Origin: Micromonospora sp. NBC_01699
GTDB taxonomy: Bacteria; Actinomycetota; Actinomycetes; Mycobacteriales; Micromonosporaceae
Assembly: GCF_036250065.1 (NCBI RefSeq)
Contig: NZ_CP109199.1
Coordinates: 4,712,001 to 4,776,000 of the forward strand
Direction: 5' to 3'
DNA: 64,000 nucleotides
Every line of letters begins with the position of its first letter. Position 1 is the first letter of the stretch. Below the pieces are notes generated by a model. The model had not been told where the DNA came from, did no database searches, and worked only from the letters and a program-made list of their open reading frames with translations. The translations under genes and the position numbers were made by a program. This document shows, piece after piece, positions 52,186 to 59,712 of this stretch.

Positions 52186-52866
52186 TCAGACGATGTTGAT
52201 GTCGCTACACCACATGTAGGCCTGGTCCATGTGCGACGCCTTCCAGATCACGAAGAGGACGTGATTTCCGGTGCGCCCGGAGACCGAGACGTTGAACGAG
52301 ATGTTCTGCGCCGGGGCGTAACGCCCGGTCGTCGTGATCAGGTCGACGTTGCCCCACCCGAGACGCTGGGTGGCCGGATTGAATCCCTGCTTGGTGACGT
52401 AGACCTGGAAGTAGTCGGCACCGTGGCTGGCCTGGTCGTACATCTGAACCGTGAAGTTGCGGCCGACGGTGGTCGCCTTCCATGCTCCGGGCTGGTTCAG
52501 GCTGTCGTTCCTGGAGAGGGCGTTGCTGCACAGCTGTCCGTCCGGGGTACGGGCCTGGTACTGGGCGGCGAGGCCGTCCCGCAGCGCGCTCATCCAGTTC
52601 CACATGGTGTCGGGATTGGCCTGGAACGCCCGATAGCACATGGGGTCCTGTTGCTGCATGGCCGGGTTGGTGTGTTGGCTGCCCCAGGTCTGCCAGCACT
52701 GGTAGGCGCGACTTGCCGGATTGATGATCGTGCCGTGGGCCTGGGCCGCGCCGGACCAGGGCAGCGTGCCGACCACCATGGCGACCAGCAGGACGAGCGC
52801 TTGGACGGACTTACGGACGGTCGACCGGGATCGTCCGCCGGATTGATCGAACTGGTGTGGACGCAC
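52186..52866 (-). CDS. AA10 lytic polysaccharide monooxygenase (secreted)
   Basis: 226 aa from GTG 52866, with GGAGGA about 9 nt upstream. A Sec signal peptide ends at AAQA-HGT, so mature residue 1 is His44. His1 plus the second copper ligand His148 (DQASHGADYF) form the histidine brace of AA10 (former CBM33) oxygenases. The C-terminal HVLFVIWKASHMD...CSDI pattern and several Cys pairs also fit. It has no carbohydrate-binding module, so it is a single-domain enzyme. The family oxidatively cleaves crystalline chitin or cellulose with copper and a co-substrate, outside the cell. The CebR-like operator just upstream favours cellulose as the inducing and perhaps target polymer. Regulation by cello-oligosaccharides is inferred. 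Confidence 0.95.
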   Translation of the reverse strand: MRPHQFDQSGGRSRSTVRKSVQALVLLVAMVVGTLPWSGAAQAHGTIINPASRAYQCWQTWGSQHTNPAMQQQDPMCYRAFQANPDTMWNWMSALRDGLAAQYQARTPDGQLCSNALSRNDSLNQPGAWKATTVGRNFTVQMYDQASHGADYFQVYVTKQGFNPATQRLGWGNVDLITTTGRYAPAQNISFNVSVSGRTGNHVLFVIWKASHMDQAYMWCSDINIV

Positions 52867-52902
52867 TGTTCATCCTCCGTTCCTCGGTACTAGAGATCAG
52901 GA

Positions 52903-52916
52903 TGGGAACGCTCCCA
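52903..52916. promoter_or_regulatory. CebR-like operator upstream of the LPMO gene
   Basis: TGGGAACGCTCCCA differs in one base from the Streptomyces CebR palindrome TGGGAGCGCTCCCA. It lies 37-50 bp upstream of the GTG start, a position suited to repression. CebR releases DNA on binding cellobiose or cellotriose. Confidence 0.75.
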
Positions 52917-52944
52917 ACCAACTATTACATCCATGAACTTAAAT

Positions 52945-52956
52945 ATCAATATTGAT
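52945..52956. promoter_or_regulatory. AT-rich palindrome ATCAATATTGAT
   Basis: A perfect 12-bp palindrome in a strikingly AT-rich pocket (about 52920-52965) upstream of the LPMO operator. It could be part of an UP element or promoter, or a second regulator site. Function unknown. Confidence 0.4.
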
Positions 52957-53034
52957 CTATTTATGGCCGGATACGGATCGAGCCGACCGGAGTCGCCGTC
53001 GAGCGCGGCGATCAGATCTGTCTATATCGGACGG

Positions 53035-53613
53035 TCAGAGCCCGGCGGCGGCATCGTACCGGCGGCGCAGGTCGGCCATTTCCGAGTCGGCCAGCGCCTC
53101 CTTGAGCGCCAGCTCCGCGTACCTGTCCGGGAACATCTCCCGCAGCCGGTCGACGAACATGACGTCGGCGGTCGCCTCGACCACCTCGATACCCGGAGGC
53201 TCGGTGGACATGTCCACGATCACCGGGCCGGCCAGCTTGACCGCCACGTCCCAGGGGCGCCTCTGTTCGGCGACCCCGCAGAGGTGGAAGCCGTAGACCT
53301 TCTGCACGTCGGCGAGCGCGGTGACCTCGACCGGCTCGTAGCCGTAGACGCGGACCCCGCAGATCACCGCCGGCTTCTCCTCGGCTGCCGCCTGCTGGAC
53401 GCCGTGTCCGGCATGGTTGTGCTGCCCCGGATCCGCCTGTTCGAGCGTGGCACGCATCCGGGTCAGGATCTGCCCTCGCAGATCCGCCGGCTCCGCCGCC
53501 GGCCCGGCCCGGTTGACCAGTACGACCGCGCCGGCCGACACCGTCAGCAGGACCACCGCCACCCACACCAGGCGGTTTCGGTACCACCCCGCGAAACTCT
53601 CCCAGGAAATCAT
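53035..53613 (-). CDS. Membrane-anchored protein of unknown function
   Basis: 192 aa from ATG 53613, with a GAGGTGAG ribosome site. One transmembrane helix at about 15-33 follows a short N-terminus with Trp, Tyr and Arg, so the rest is probably extracytoplasmic. The soluble part starts with a His-rich stretch (GQHNHAGHG, about 64-72), contains two Cys (about 87 and 111), and ends in an acidic, helical region. I recognise no family. It is a single gene with no obvious partner, lying upstream of the LPMO gene on the same strand but separated from it by the AT-rich regulatory region. Confidence 0.75.
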   Translation of the reverse strand: MISWESFAGWYRNRLVWVAVVLLTVSAGAVVLVNRAGPAAEPADLRGQILTRMRATLEQADPGQHNHAGHGVQQAAAEEKPAVICGVRVYGYEPVEVTALADVQKVYGFHLCGVAEQRRPWDVAVKLAGPVIVDMSTEPPGIEVVEATADVMFVDRLREMFPDRYAELALKEALADSEMADLRRRYDAAAGL

Positions 53614-54017
53614 GATTGCTTCTCACCTCGTCGCCGGTTCGGGTGTGCGCTGGCAGATCACGTCGGGCGCTCCCCACGGGTCGGACCGAGCGCGTCGGCC
53701 GTCGCGGGGACACGTGTCAGGGAATCCGTACGGCGGGAAAGGGTGCCTGCCCGTCGTCGTGGAGATGGCCCGGCGATGCGGCACGCGGGCGCCCGCCGAA
53801 GCGGCGCGCTGCCGACACTGCACATGCTCCCGTGCTGGCCGTTCCCAGCGCGGTTGCCCCCGCACTGCGGCGATATGAGTCATTCCAACACGTCTGGATC
53901 CGCTCGGCAACATCGACGATCCTCAGTGTGCATCCGACCCGGCCGACCTGCCGGCACCGGTGGGGGTGGCTTCGGGACAGCCATGGCGGCCGGCCGACGC
54001 CGAAACGCCGGACCAGG
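53614..54017. other. 404-bp gap without a recognisable gene
   Basis: Frames here are short or only continue shadows of neighbouring genes. I see no repeat, RNA gene or clear terminator. It probably holds the promoter of the membrane-protein gene (leftward) and the end of the hydrolase-like gene. Confidence 0.6.
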
Positions 54018-55031
54018 CTAGGTGGCCGACCGGCTCCGCGCGCGCGAGCGGCCGTACGCGGCCAGGGCGTGGAAGGCGGCCTTCGGTGTCCACGAGCCGT
54101 CCGGCAGCACCCGCACGATCCCGCGCGCGGCCAGGTCGAAGTCGCGCTCCGGGTCGTCGGTGGTCGGCAGGTGCCGGTTCGCGAACGTGTACACGAACGC
54201 CGCCTCCACCCCGCCGGCCTCGTAGTCGCGCAGCAGGTCCACGAGGTAGCGGGCCTGACCCTCCTCGTCGCGCTCCAGCACCCGAGTGAGCTTCGCGGCG
54301 CGGCCGTGCTCGTCGTACGTCACCGGCTCCGCCCCGCCCGCGACCTCGGCCGCGCCGCGGAACGTGCAGCAGCCGAACTCGGTCGCGGCGTACGGCTTGC
54401 CCTGGCCCACCGCGGCCGCCAGGGTCTGCGGGAACGCCTCGGCGTTGGTCGCGTCGCGGTACCCGGCGTCGCTGGCGATGATGTCGAACGGCGCCCAGTC
54501 CACGGCCTCCAGCGGGATCGAGGCGTAGCCGACGGGGCCGCCGAACCGCTCCCGCACCCCGGGGACCGCCTCGGCGAGGAAGTCGCGCACCGCGGCGCGC
54601 GCGGCCGGGACCGCCGTTCGCATCCGCATCGGGTCGGTGAACAGCGCCATGCGCTCGGCCAGGTCGCGGCCGGGCAGGAAGCCGTCGGTGAACATGGCGA
54701 TCTCGGAGCCGGTGAGGTACACGACCGACGCCCCGCGCTGCCGCAGCCGCTCGGCCCGCTCCGCGCCGTCGAGCACGAACGCCATCAGCCCGTCGCGGTC
54801 GAGGCCGTTGGTGAACGGGCAGTACCACACCTCGATCCCGGCCTCGGCGGCGAACCCCGCGGTCAGCTCCAGCCGGTCCTGGATCCCGCCGGTGATGCGC
54901 ACCGCGTCGCAGTGCAGCTCGTCGCGGATGACGCGGATGTCGCGCCGCACGGTCTCGGGGTCGAACGGCTCATGGGTGGTGAATCCCCCGCTCACGAAAC
55001 CGGTGTCGTAGTTCATGCCGAAGACGCGCAT
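54018..55031 (-). CDS. Putative TIM-barrel glycoside-hydrolase-like protein
   Basis: 337 aa from ATG 55031, with GAGGAGGG upstream. The longer open frame to 55265 overlaps the TetR gene and its operators and is rejected. There is no signal peptide, so it is cytoplasmic. The pattern of short strands, with Glu110 in YLTGSEIAMF and Glu218 in YAATEFGCCTF about 108 residues apart, resembles the acid/base and nucleophile pair on strands 4 and 7 of clan A glycosidases. WYCPFTNGL and FVYTFANRHLP would line the barrel. The substrate is unknown. It shares a 68-bp divergent promoter with a TetR gene that probably represses it. Confidence 0.7.
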   Translation of the reverse strand: MRVFGMNYDTGFVSGGFTTHEPFDPETVRRDIRVIRDELHCDAVRITGGIQDRLELTAGFAAEAGIEVWYCPFTNGLDRDGLMAFVLDGAERAERLRQRGASVVYLTGSEIAMFTDGFLPGRDLAERMALFTDPMRMRTAVPAARAAVRDFLAEAVPGVRERFGGPVGYASIPLEAVDWAPFDIIASDAGYRDATNAEAFPQTLAAAVGQGKPYAATEFGCCTFRGAAEVAGGAEPVTYDEHGRAAKLTRVLERDEEGQARYLVDLLRDYEAGGVEAAFVYTFANRHLPTTDDPERDFDLAARGIVRVLPDGSWTPKAAFHALAAYGRSRARSRSAT

Positions 55032-55050
55032 CCGACGGCCCTCCTCACTT

Positions 55051-55091
55051 ATAGGGTACGGCGCGTACCTTATAGGGTACGCGCAGTACCC
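55051..55091. promoter_or_regulatory. Paired palindromic operators between TetR gene and hydrolase-like gene
   Basis: Two inverted repeats: GGTACG-GCG-CGTACC (55055-55069) and GGGTAC-GCGCA-GTACCC (55075-55091). Both sit in a 21-bp direct repeat beginning CTTATAGGGTACG. They occupy the 68-bp divergent region (55032-55099), as expected for autoregulated TetR control of both genes. Confidence 0.82.
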
Positions 55092-55099
55092 TGCAAGAC

Positions 55100-55681
55100 A
55101 TGAGCACGAGGCGTCGGGGCGAGGAACTGGAGCAGGCGATCCTGCACGCGGCAGCGGAGGAACTGCGCGAGTCCGGCTACTCGGGGATGACCATGGACGG
55201 GGTCGCCGCACGGGCCGGGACCAACAAGAACGCCATCTACCGCCGGTGGCCGCACCGGGCGGCACTGGGCATCGCGGCGTACCGCCACCTGTCCGACGCC
55301 GCGTTGCCGAACCCGGACACGGGCACCCTGCGGGGCGACGCGCTGGAGATGCTGCGGCGGGCGAACGAGACGTGGTCGTCGCCGCACGGGGCGATCCTGC
55401 GCGGTCTGCTCGCCGCCGCGGCCGACGACCCCGAGCTGCTCACCCTCATGCGGCAGCGGTCCGGCGCGGACACCATGGACCGCGCCTGGCTGGCGATGCT
55501 GGAGCGCGCGGCAGCCCGGGGCGAGGCACCGGCCGCGGCGGTGCACCACCGGGTGGCGACGACGCCAATGATGCTGCTGCGCGCCGAATACGCGACGCGC
55601 GGCATCCCCTCGGTGCCCGACGAGGCGCTGGTCGAGATCGTGGACGAGGTGTTCCTGCCGCTCGTACGCGGTCGCGGCTGA
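55100..55681 (+). CDS. TetR/AcrR-family transcriptional regulator
   Basis: 193 aa from ATG 55100. The N-terminal helix-turn-helix (about 12-58) contains GYSGMTMDGVAARAG and NKNAIYRRWPHRA, the usual TetR recognition-helix pattern. The C-terminal half is a helical ligand-binding and dimerisation domain of unknown specificity. It is divergent from the hydrolase-like gene, with two palindromes in the shared promoter, so it probably represses both itself and that gene. A strong terminator follows 10 nt after the stop. Nothing links it to the PKS. Confidence 0.93.
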   Translation: MSTRRRGEELEQAILHAAAEELRESGYSGMTMDGVAARAGTNKNAIYRRWPHRAALGIAAYRHLSDAALPNPDTGTLRGDALEMLRRANETWSSPHGAILRGLLAAAADDPELLTLMRQRSGADTMDRAWLAMLERAAARGEAPAAAVHHRVATTPMMLLRAEYATRGIPSVPDEALVEIVDEVFLPLVRGRG

Positions 55682-55690
55682 AAACGCACG

Positions 55691-55723
55691 GCGGCCCGGT
55701 CGGGGTGATACCGACCGGGCCGC
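55691..55723. terminator. Strong bidirectional hairpin terminator
   Basis: Perfect 13-bp stem GCGGCCCGGTCGG / CCGACCGGGCCGC with a 7-nt loop, between the convergent TetR gene and the small secreted-protein gene. Confidence 0.9.
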
Positions 55724-55759
55724 GGTCTCGACCGCGAGTGTCCACCGCGGTGGCGAGCG

Positions 55760-56023
55760 TCAGGGGCACTCTTCCGAGAAGGTGACGTGGTAGGGCGTCT
55801 GAAGCCCGTACCCCCACGAACCCTCCTCGCCCGGACAGTTGTTCCAGGTGTACGCGCCGGCGAACACCAGCAGCGTCGCGTCGGTGTAGTAGATGACCTG
55901 CACGATGTAGCGCACCGCCGGTGCGGCCTGGGCGGGGGCCACGGCGGACAGGCTCAGGCCGAACGCGATGGCCAGGACCGCCGCGATCCTGGCCCGCCGC
56001 GGGATCGGAAGCAGTGATTTCAT
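55760..56023 (-). CDS. Small secreted protein of unknown function
   Basis: 87 aa from ATG 56023, with GGGAGGG upstream. A Sec signal peptide (hydrophobic about 13-30, APAQA-AP cleavage near 34) leaves about 53 mature residues rich in aromatic residues. There are two Cys (about 63 and 86) that could form one disulfide, and the ending is acidic. The overall plan (short signal, YTD-like strand, NNC, Cys near the end) resembles small secreted actinobacterial proteins of unknown function. It has no enzymatic motif and no partner. Confidence 0.8.
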   Translation of the reverse strand: MKSLLPIPRRARIAAVLAIAFGLSLSAVAPAQAAPAVRYIVQVIYYTDATLLVFAGAYTWNNCPGEEGSWGYGLQTPYHVTFSEECP

Positions 56024-56271
56024 CGGGAGCCCTCCCGGACCGTCGTAGGGGTTTCACGGAGATGGGCGACCGCCGGGAATCACGGAAGGCGGCCGGGAGA
56101 CTCATGGTGCTCTATGTGTCACGGCGCGTCAATGACGAGTGATGGCCCGCCGACGAGCACCGCCCGCCGGGCCCACGGTGCCGCTCCCGACCGCCCCGTC
56201 GCGGCTCACGCCCCGGTCGGTCGGCGCCGTCGGCGCGCCGCTCAACAAGATCAAGGCTCGATAGACTGTGG

Positions 56272-56300
56272 CCTCCATCAGATCTTGATCAAAGTGGAGG
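56272..56300 (+). promoter_or_regulatory. Possible hairpin masking the ribosome site
   Basis: CCTCCA (56272-56277) can pair with TGGAGG (56295-56300), the Shine-Dalgarno region of the next gene, across a 17-nt loop that itself contains GATC repeats. This could throttle translation. Short stem, so weak evidence. Confidence 0.35.
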
Positions 56301-56311
56301 GAAGGTTGTTC

Positions 56312-57133
56312 GTGAAGCCTGTACGACCGACGACGTCCCGTACCAGCCGACCGACGGTCGCCGCCGGAGCCCTGCTCGCGGGCGTCCTTCTCGTGGCGGT
56401 GGCGGCTCCGGCGGTCGCCGCGCCACCGGCCGCCAACCCGGCCGTGAGCGCGAGCCGGCAGAACGCCGCCCCCGCCGCACCGGCTGACCTCACCACCTAC
56501 CCGCCGAGGGCCTGCGGCACCATCGAGAGCCCGACCCTGTTCTCCCGGTCCATGCTCACGGCCACCTTCACCGCCCGGCTCTACGATCCCAACGGCAACA
56601 ATGTCGGCGCCCACCTGGAGATCCGCCGTGGTGTGGACGACACCCTGGCGTACGGTCCGGCCATTTCCGCGACCGTCCCCTCGGGTGCATCGGTCACCTG
56701 GACGGTCCCCGACAGCGCCCTGCTCGCGTACGACACGGTCTACTACTACCAAGCGTGGGCCACGGACACCCATCACGCGACCGGTCCCACCACCGAGCCG
56801 TGCTACTTCACGGTCGACGGTGTCGCCCCGGGCGAGCCCACGATCACCGTCGGTACGCTCCTCGTCGACGTGCCCGGTCCCGTCACCTTCACCCCGGCCG
56901 CCGGTGACGATGACATCGCCGGTTACCGCTACGGGTTCAACAACAACGTCAGCGAATGGGTCGCCGCAGACGCGACCGGTGCCGCGACCATCTGGGTCAC
57001 CCTGACCGAGGACCCGTTCTTCCCCGGCAGCGCGACCGCCGACCTGTGGGTCCAGGCGGTCGACACGGCCGGCAACGGATATGCCGGAGTCATCGGGCCG
57101 ATCCTCCTGTTCCCGCAGACGACAACGCCGTAA
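56312..57133 (+). CDS. Secreted protein with Ig/fibronectin-like beta domains
   Basis: 273 aa from GTG 56312, downstream of GGAGGGAAGG. TTG 56306 is an alternative, and the open frame upstream to 56114 lacks coding character. A Sec signal peptide (hydrophobic about 15-35, AVA-AP cleavage) is followed by an Ala/Pro-rich spacer and two beta-sandwich-like domains. The first (about 65-170) has a Cys at each end (RACGTIE, EPCYF). The second has the DVPGPVTFTPA...DDDIAGYRYG...DTAGNGY pattern often seen in extracellular Ig-like or fibronectin-like modules. It is probably a surface or secreted binding protein. It is monocistronic, with a hairpin terminator after it. Confidence 0.78.
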   Translation: MKPVRPTTSRTSRPTVAAGALLAGVLLVAVAAPAVAAPPAANPAVSASRQNAAPAAPADLTTYPPRACGTIESPTLFSRSMLTATFTARLYDPNGNNVGAHLEIRRGVDDTLAYGPAISATVPSGASVTWTVPDSALLAYDTVYYYQAWATDTHHATGPTTEPCYFTVDGVAPGEPTITVGTLLVDVPGPVTFTPAAGDDDIAGYRYGFNNNVSEWVAADATGAATIWVTLTEDPFFPGSATADLWVQAVDTAGNGYAGVIGPILLFPQTTTP

Positions 57134-57188
57134 CCGGGCCGGTCCGAAGCAGACCGTCACCGCCGACCCGCCCGATCCGAACCTGTTC

Positions 57189-57231
57189 GCGCACGCCCCG
57201 ATGGCCGTTGACCGGCCGACGGGGCGTGCGC
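57189..57231 (+). terminator. Hairpin terminator after the Ig-like protein gene
   Basis: Perfect 12-bp stem GCGCACGCCCCG / CGGGGCGTGCGC with a 19-nt loop, 55 nt after the stop codon and before the sigma-factor gene. Confidence 0.8.
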
Positions 57232-57298
57232 CGTTTCCGGACCCGCACCCGTGCAACAGTCCGGCGCCGCCGGGCGTCCCCGGTCCGAGGAGGTGGAG

Positions 57299-57826
57299 AT
57301 GCAGAGCGCGGATGGTCAAGCATTCGAGGATTTTGTACGTGCCCGCTCGGCGGCGCTGGTCCGCTACGGATACGTCCTGACCGGCAACCCGCACGACGCC
57401 GCGGACCTGACGCAGGAGGCGTTGGCCCGACTCGGGTCTACCTGGTCGCGGGTGCGGCACAAGGACGACCCCGAGGGTTACGTACGCACCATCATGGCCC
57501 GGCTGCACATCAGCTGGTGGCGGAAGCGACGACGTGAGCGGCTCTCCGGTGACGTACCGGAACAGGTACACACCGAGGCGGGTTTCGCACACGCCGACGG
57601 GGACGGCGGCCTGTGGCAGGCGCTGGCCCTGCTGCCCCGGCGGCAGCGTGCCGTACTGGTGCTGCGCTACTACGAGCACCGCAGCGACGAGGAGATCGCC
57701 GAGCACCTGGGCGTCACCCGGGGCACGGTACGCAGCCAGGCGTTTCGCGGGCTGAGCAAGTTACGCGCCGGTTGGCACCCGGAGACAACGACAAGGCAGG
57801 AAGGGATGGTGGAGAGCGGACGATGA
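57299..57826 (+). CDS. SigE-family ECF RNA polymerase sigma factor
   Basis: 175 aa. ATG 57299 is chosen over GTG 57251 because GAGGAGGTGGAG sits directly before it. Region 2 is visible as the segment around DAADLTQEALARL (core binding and minus-10 recognition). Region 4 is RQRAVLVLRYYEHRSDEEIAEHLGV with the recognition helix TRGTVRSQAFRGLSKLR (minus-35). The short length and ALVRYGYVLTGN start fit the SigE-type ECF subgroup of actinomycetes. It overlaps the next gene by ATGA, so sigma factor and partner are co-translated, as for sigma/anti-sigma pairs. I could not identify an autoregulatory promoter. Confidence 0.95.
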   Translation: MQSADGQAFEDFVRARSAALVRYGYVLTGNPHDAADLTQEALARLGSTWSRVRHKDDPEGYVRTIMARLHISWWRKRRRERLSGDVPEQVHTEAGFAHADGDGGLWQALALLPRRQRAVLVLRYYEHRSDEEIAEHLGVTRGTVRSQAFRGLSKLRAGWHPETTTRQEGMVESGR

Positions 57827-59121
57827 CCGACCAACTGGAAGACGAACTGATTCGTACCCTGGCCCGCGCCGGAGCCATCGCGCCGGCCCCCGGCGTGGAC
57901 TTCGTACCCGAGGTACGACGCCGCCAGCGGCGACGCCGGCAGCGGAGGGTCGCCGTCGCCGCTGCCTGCGCCGTGACGCTGACGATCGTCGGCGGCCTGA
58001 GCGTGGTCCGGCCCACCGAAACGGCTCCCACGCCGGACCCGGAACCGATCACCACCGCCACCGACTGGTCCGGGGAGATACCGGAATTCGCCACGCTCAG
58101 GTCACCCGAGCAGGTCTGGCCCCGTGCGGTCCGCAAGATGCCCGGCACGCTCCCCAATGGCGACTCGTACGTGGTTCTGGCGATCGTCGATCGGGATCGT
58201 TACCTGGTCAACAACACCGGCGGCACCAGGGGTCCGCTGCTCTTCGATGCGCGGACCGGCGCCATACGTCCACTCGCCGACCCGTCGACCGGCGCCGGAG
58301 GCCCCGTCAGCGGCAGGATCAACTCGTTCGTGGTGGTGGGAGAAGAGGTGGCCTGGATAGCCGACGTGGCGAACCCCGGCGACGCGGGATCGCTCGCGCT
58401 CTGGGCGGCTCCGCTCGACGGCCGAACCCCGCCGCGCCTGCTCTACACGTACGTCGAGACGGACCATGCGTATCCGCACCTCGCCACGGCGGGGGACAGC
58501 GTCTACTGGCGGCAGGACAAGGGCAGCCGCCCGGCCGGCATCTACCGAATCCCGGTCTCCGGTGGGGCGCCGACCCTGGTTCCCGGCTCCGAAGCGTTCT
58601 ACCTGAGCGGGCTCTCACCGTGGGTGGACACCCACACGCGGCAGACCCCGGTCAACGGAGAACCGATCTCGGGCGAGCTGTGGAACCTGGTCACCGGTGA
58701 ACGCCGCGCCTGGAAGGCCGCCCCGAGCGTCGGGGCTCTCCTGTGCGACCCGGTGCTCTGCCTGGGCCAGGCCCTGCACAAGCAGCCCACGCTACAGCGG
58801 TTGGACGGCAGCGATTTCCGGAAGTTCGCGGATCCGTCCGGATCGGCGGCGGGTGTGTGGGGAGGAATGGACGCGGCGCTCGACGGCCGGTTCGCGACGG
58901 CCTGGTTCGAGACGGCGTTGAGCCGGTTCCCGTTCATCTGGGACCGCTTCAGTGGAAAGGCGGCGGTGGTCAAGACACCGCGGGGACCCGCGACATCGGG
59001 CTCGTTCGGACCGGACCGGAGTTCCGAGCCCTGGATGGTGATGATCCCCGGAAGCGCGCTGGTGCAGTGGTCGGATGGGAAGGGCGGCACCCACCTGCTC
59101 GATCTGCGGGCCATCCGGTAG
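57823..59121 (+). CDS. Membrane-anchored beta-propeller-like partner (putative anti-sigma factor)
   Basis: 432 aa from ATG 57823, overlapping the sigma gene by four bases. A short cytoplasmic N-terminus (about 1-40) ends in an Arg-rich stretch (RRRQRRRRQRR) before one transmembrane helix (about 42-62). The remaining about 370 residues are extracytoplasmic and show repeated strand patterns with Trp/Asp (VYWRQDKG, IYRIPVSGG, LWNLVTGE), resembling a six- or seven-bladed propeller. The cytoplasmic part is too short for a typical ZAS domain and no HxxxCxxC motif is present. An anti-sigma role is inferred from gene order. It could instead be a co-regulated sensor or surface lipoprotein-like protein. 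Confidence 0.8.
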   Translation: MTDQLEDELIRTLARAGAIAPAPGVDFVPEVRRRQRRRRQRRVAVAAACAVTLTIVGGLSVVRPTETAPTPDPEPITTATDWSGEIPEFATLRSPEQVWPRAVRKMPGTLPNGDSYVVLAIVDRDRYLVNNTGGTRGPLLFDARTGAIRPLADPSTGAGGPVSGRINSFVVVGEEVAWIADVANPGDAGSLALWAAPLDGRTPPRLLYTYVETDHAYPHLATAGDSVYWRQDKGSRPAGIYRIPVSGGAPTLVPGSEAFYLSGLSPWVDTHTRQTPVNGEPISGELWNLVTGERRAWKAAPSVGALLCDPVLCLGQALHKQPTLQRLDGSDFRKFADPSGSAAGVWGGMDAALDGRFATAWFETALSRFPFIWDRFSGKAAVVKTPRGPATSGSFGPDRSSEPWMVMIPGSALVQWSDGKGGTHLLDLRAIR

Positions 59122-59712
59122 AGGTCGACCGGTGCGGTGAAACGGCCAGCCCGTCGGCGGTTACCGCCGGCGGCCTCGGCCGTACCGGTGCACCAACTGG
59201 GCGCGCGTGAAAATACACTTCCGCCATAACGGCCGGCACCGTCCAAACGACCCGTGACACGAGTCCGACACCACTTCGGAGCGTCAACCGCTTGCCCTTT
59301 TCGGCGGTTCAGGAAAGAGCCGATCGCGCCCCAGGCCGCGCCATCCGAATGCGCCCTTGGCATCTCCACCGAGCATCGGCTCCACGTGTCGACGAACCGA
59401 CACTTACAGCGGCGGTGCGGCGACCGCGGCGGGGAAAGTCGTTGTGTCCGGTCCCTTCCCCCGGCTCACCACTCTGTTCCAAAAGGCCAGCTGGACGTAC
59501 TGTTGATCTCTAAGTAGCCACCGGCCACATCAGTTGAATTCGGGCCATGACGAGATTTGTCGGATGGCGACGGCACAGCGGAATTTACTAACAACGTCCG
59601 TACGTTCCAGCGGGTTTGCCGGCACCTTCGTCCTTGGGTACGTTGTCGGCGGCCGGCGCCGAGTTTTCCTTCATGGCCGCAGCAGAATGCGACCGGCCCT
59701 ATCGGAGATTCC
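59122..59712. other. 591-bp intergenic region before the right-end operon
   Basis: I see no convincing gene. It is less GC-rich than its flanks between about 59480 and 59640, as expected for a promoter region. A possible terminator of the upstream operon lies at 59152-59172. The open frame from 59557 runs into the next gene but has no ribosome site and no typical codon use. Confidence 0.6.
59152..59172 (+). terminator. Possible hairpin terminator
   Basis: CGTCGGCGG / CCGCCGGCG, a 9-bp stem with one G-T pair and a 3-nt loop, 31 nt after the stop of the propeller-like gene. Confidence 0.45.

Noticed and set aside
53616-55103. 495-aa plus-strand frame
   Set aside because: It is antisense to the hydrolase-like gene over most of its length, with no ribosome site and no recognisable domain.
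54018-55265. Longer start of the hydrolase-like gene at 55265
   Set aside because: It would overlap the TetR gene and both operators; ATG 55031 has GAGGAGGG at the correct spacing.
56114-56311. Upstream extension of the Ig-like secreted protein
   Set aside because: It would bury the signal peptide behind 66 unlikely residues; GTG 56312 has a good ribosome site.
59557-59712. Upstream extension of the 1,303-aa protein
   Set aside because: There is no Shine-Dalgarno at 59557, the composition is not coding-like, and conserved-looking sequence begins at the ATG at 59713.
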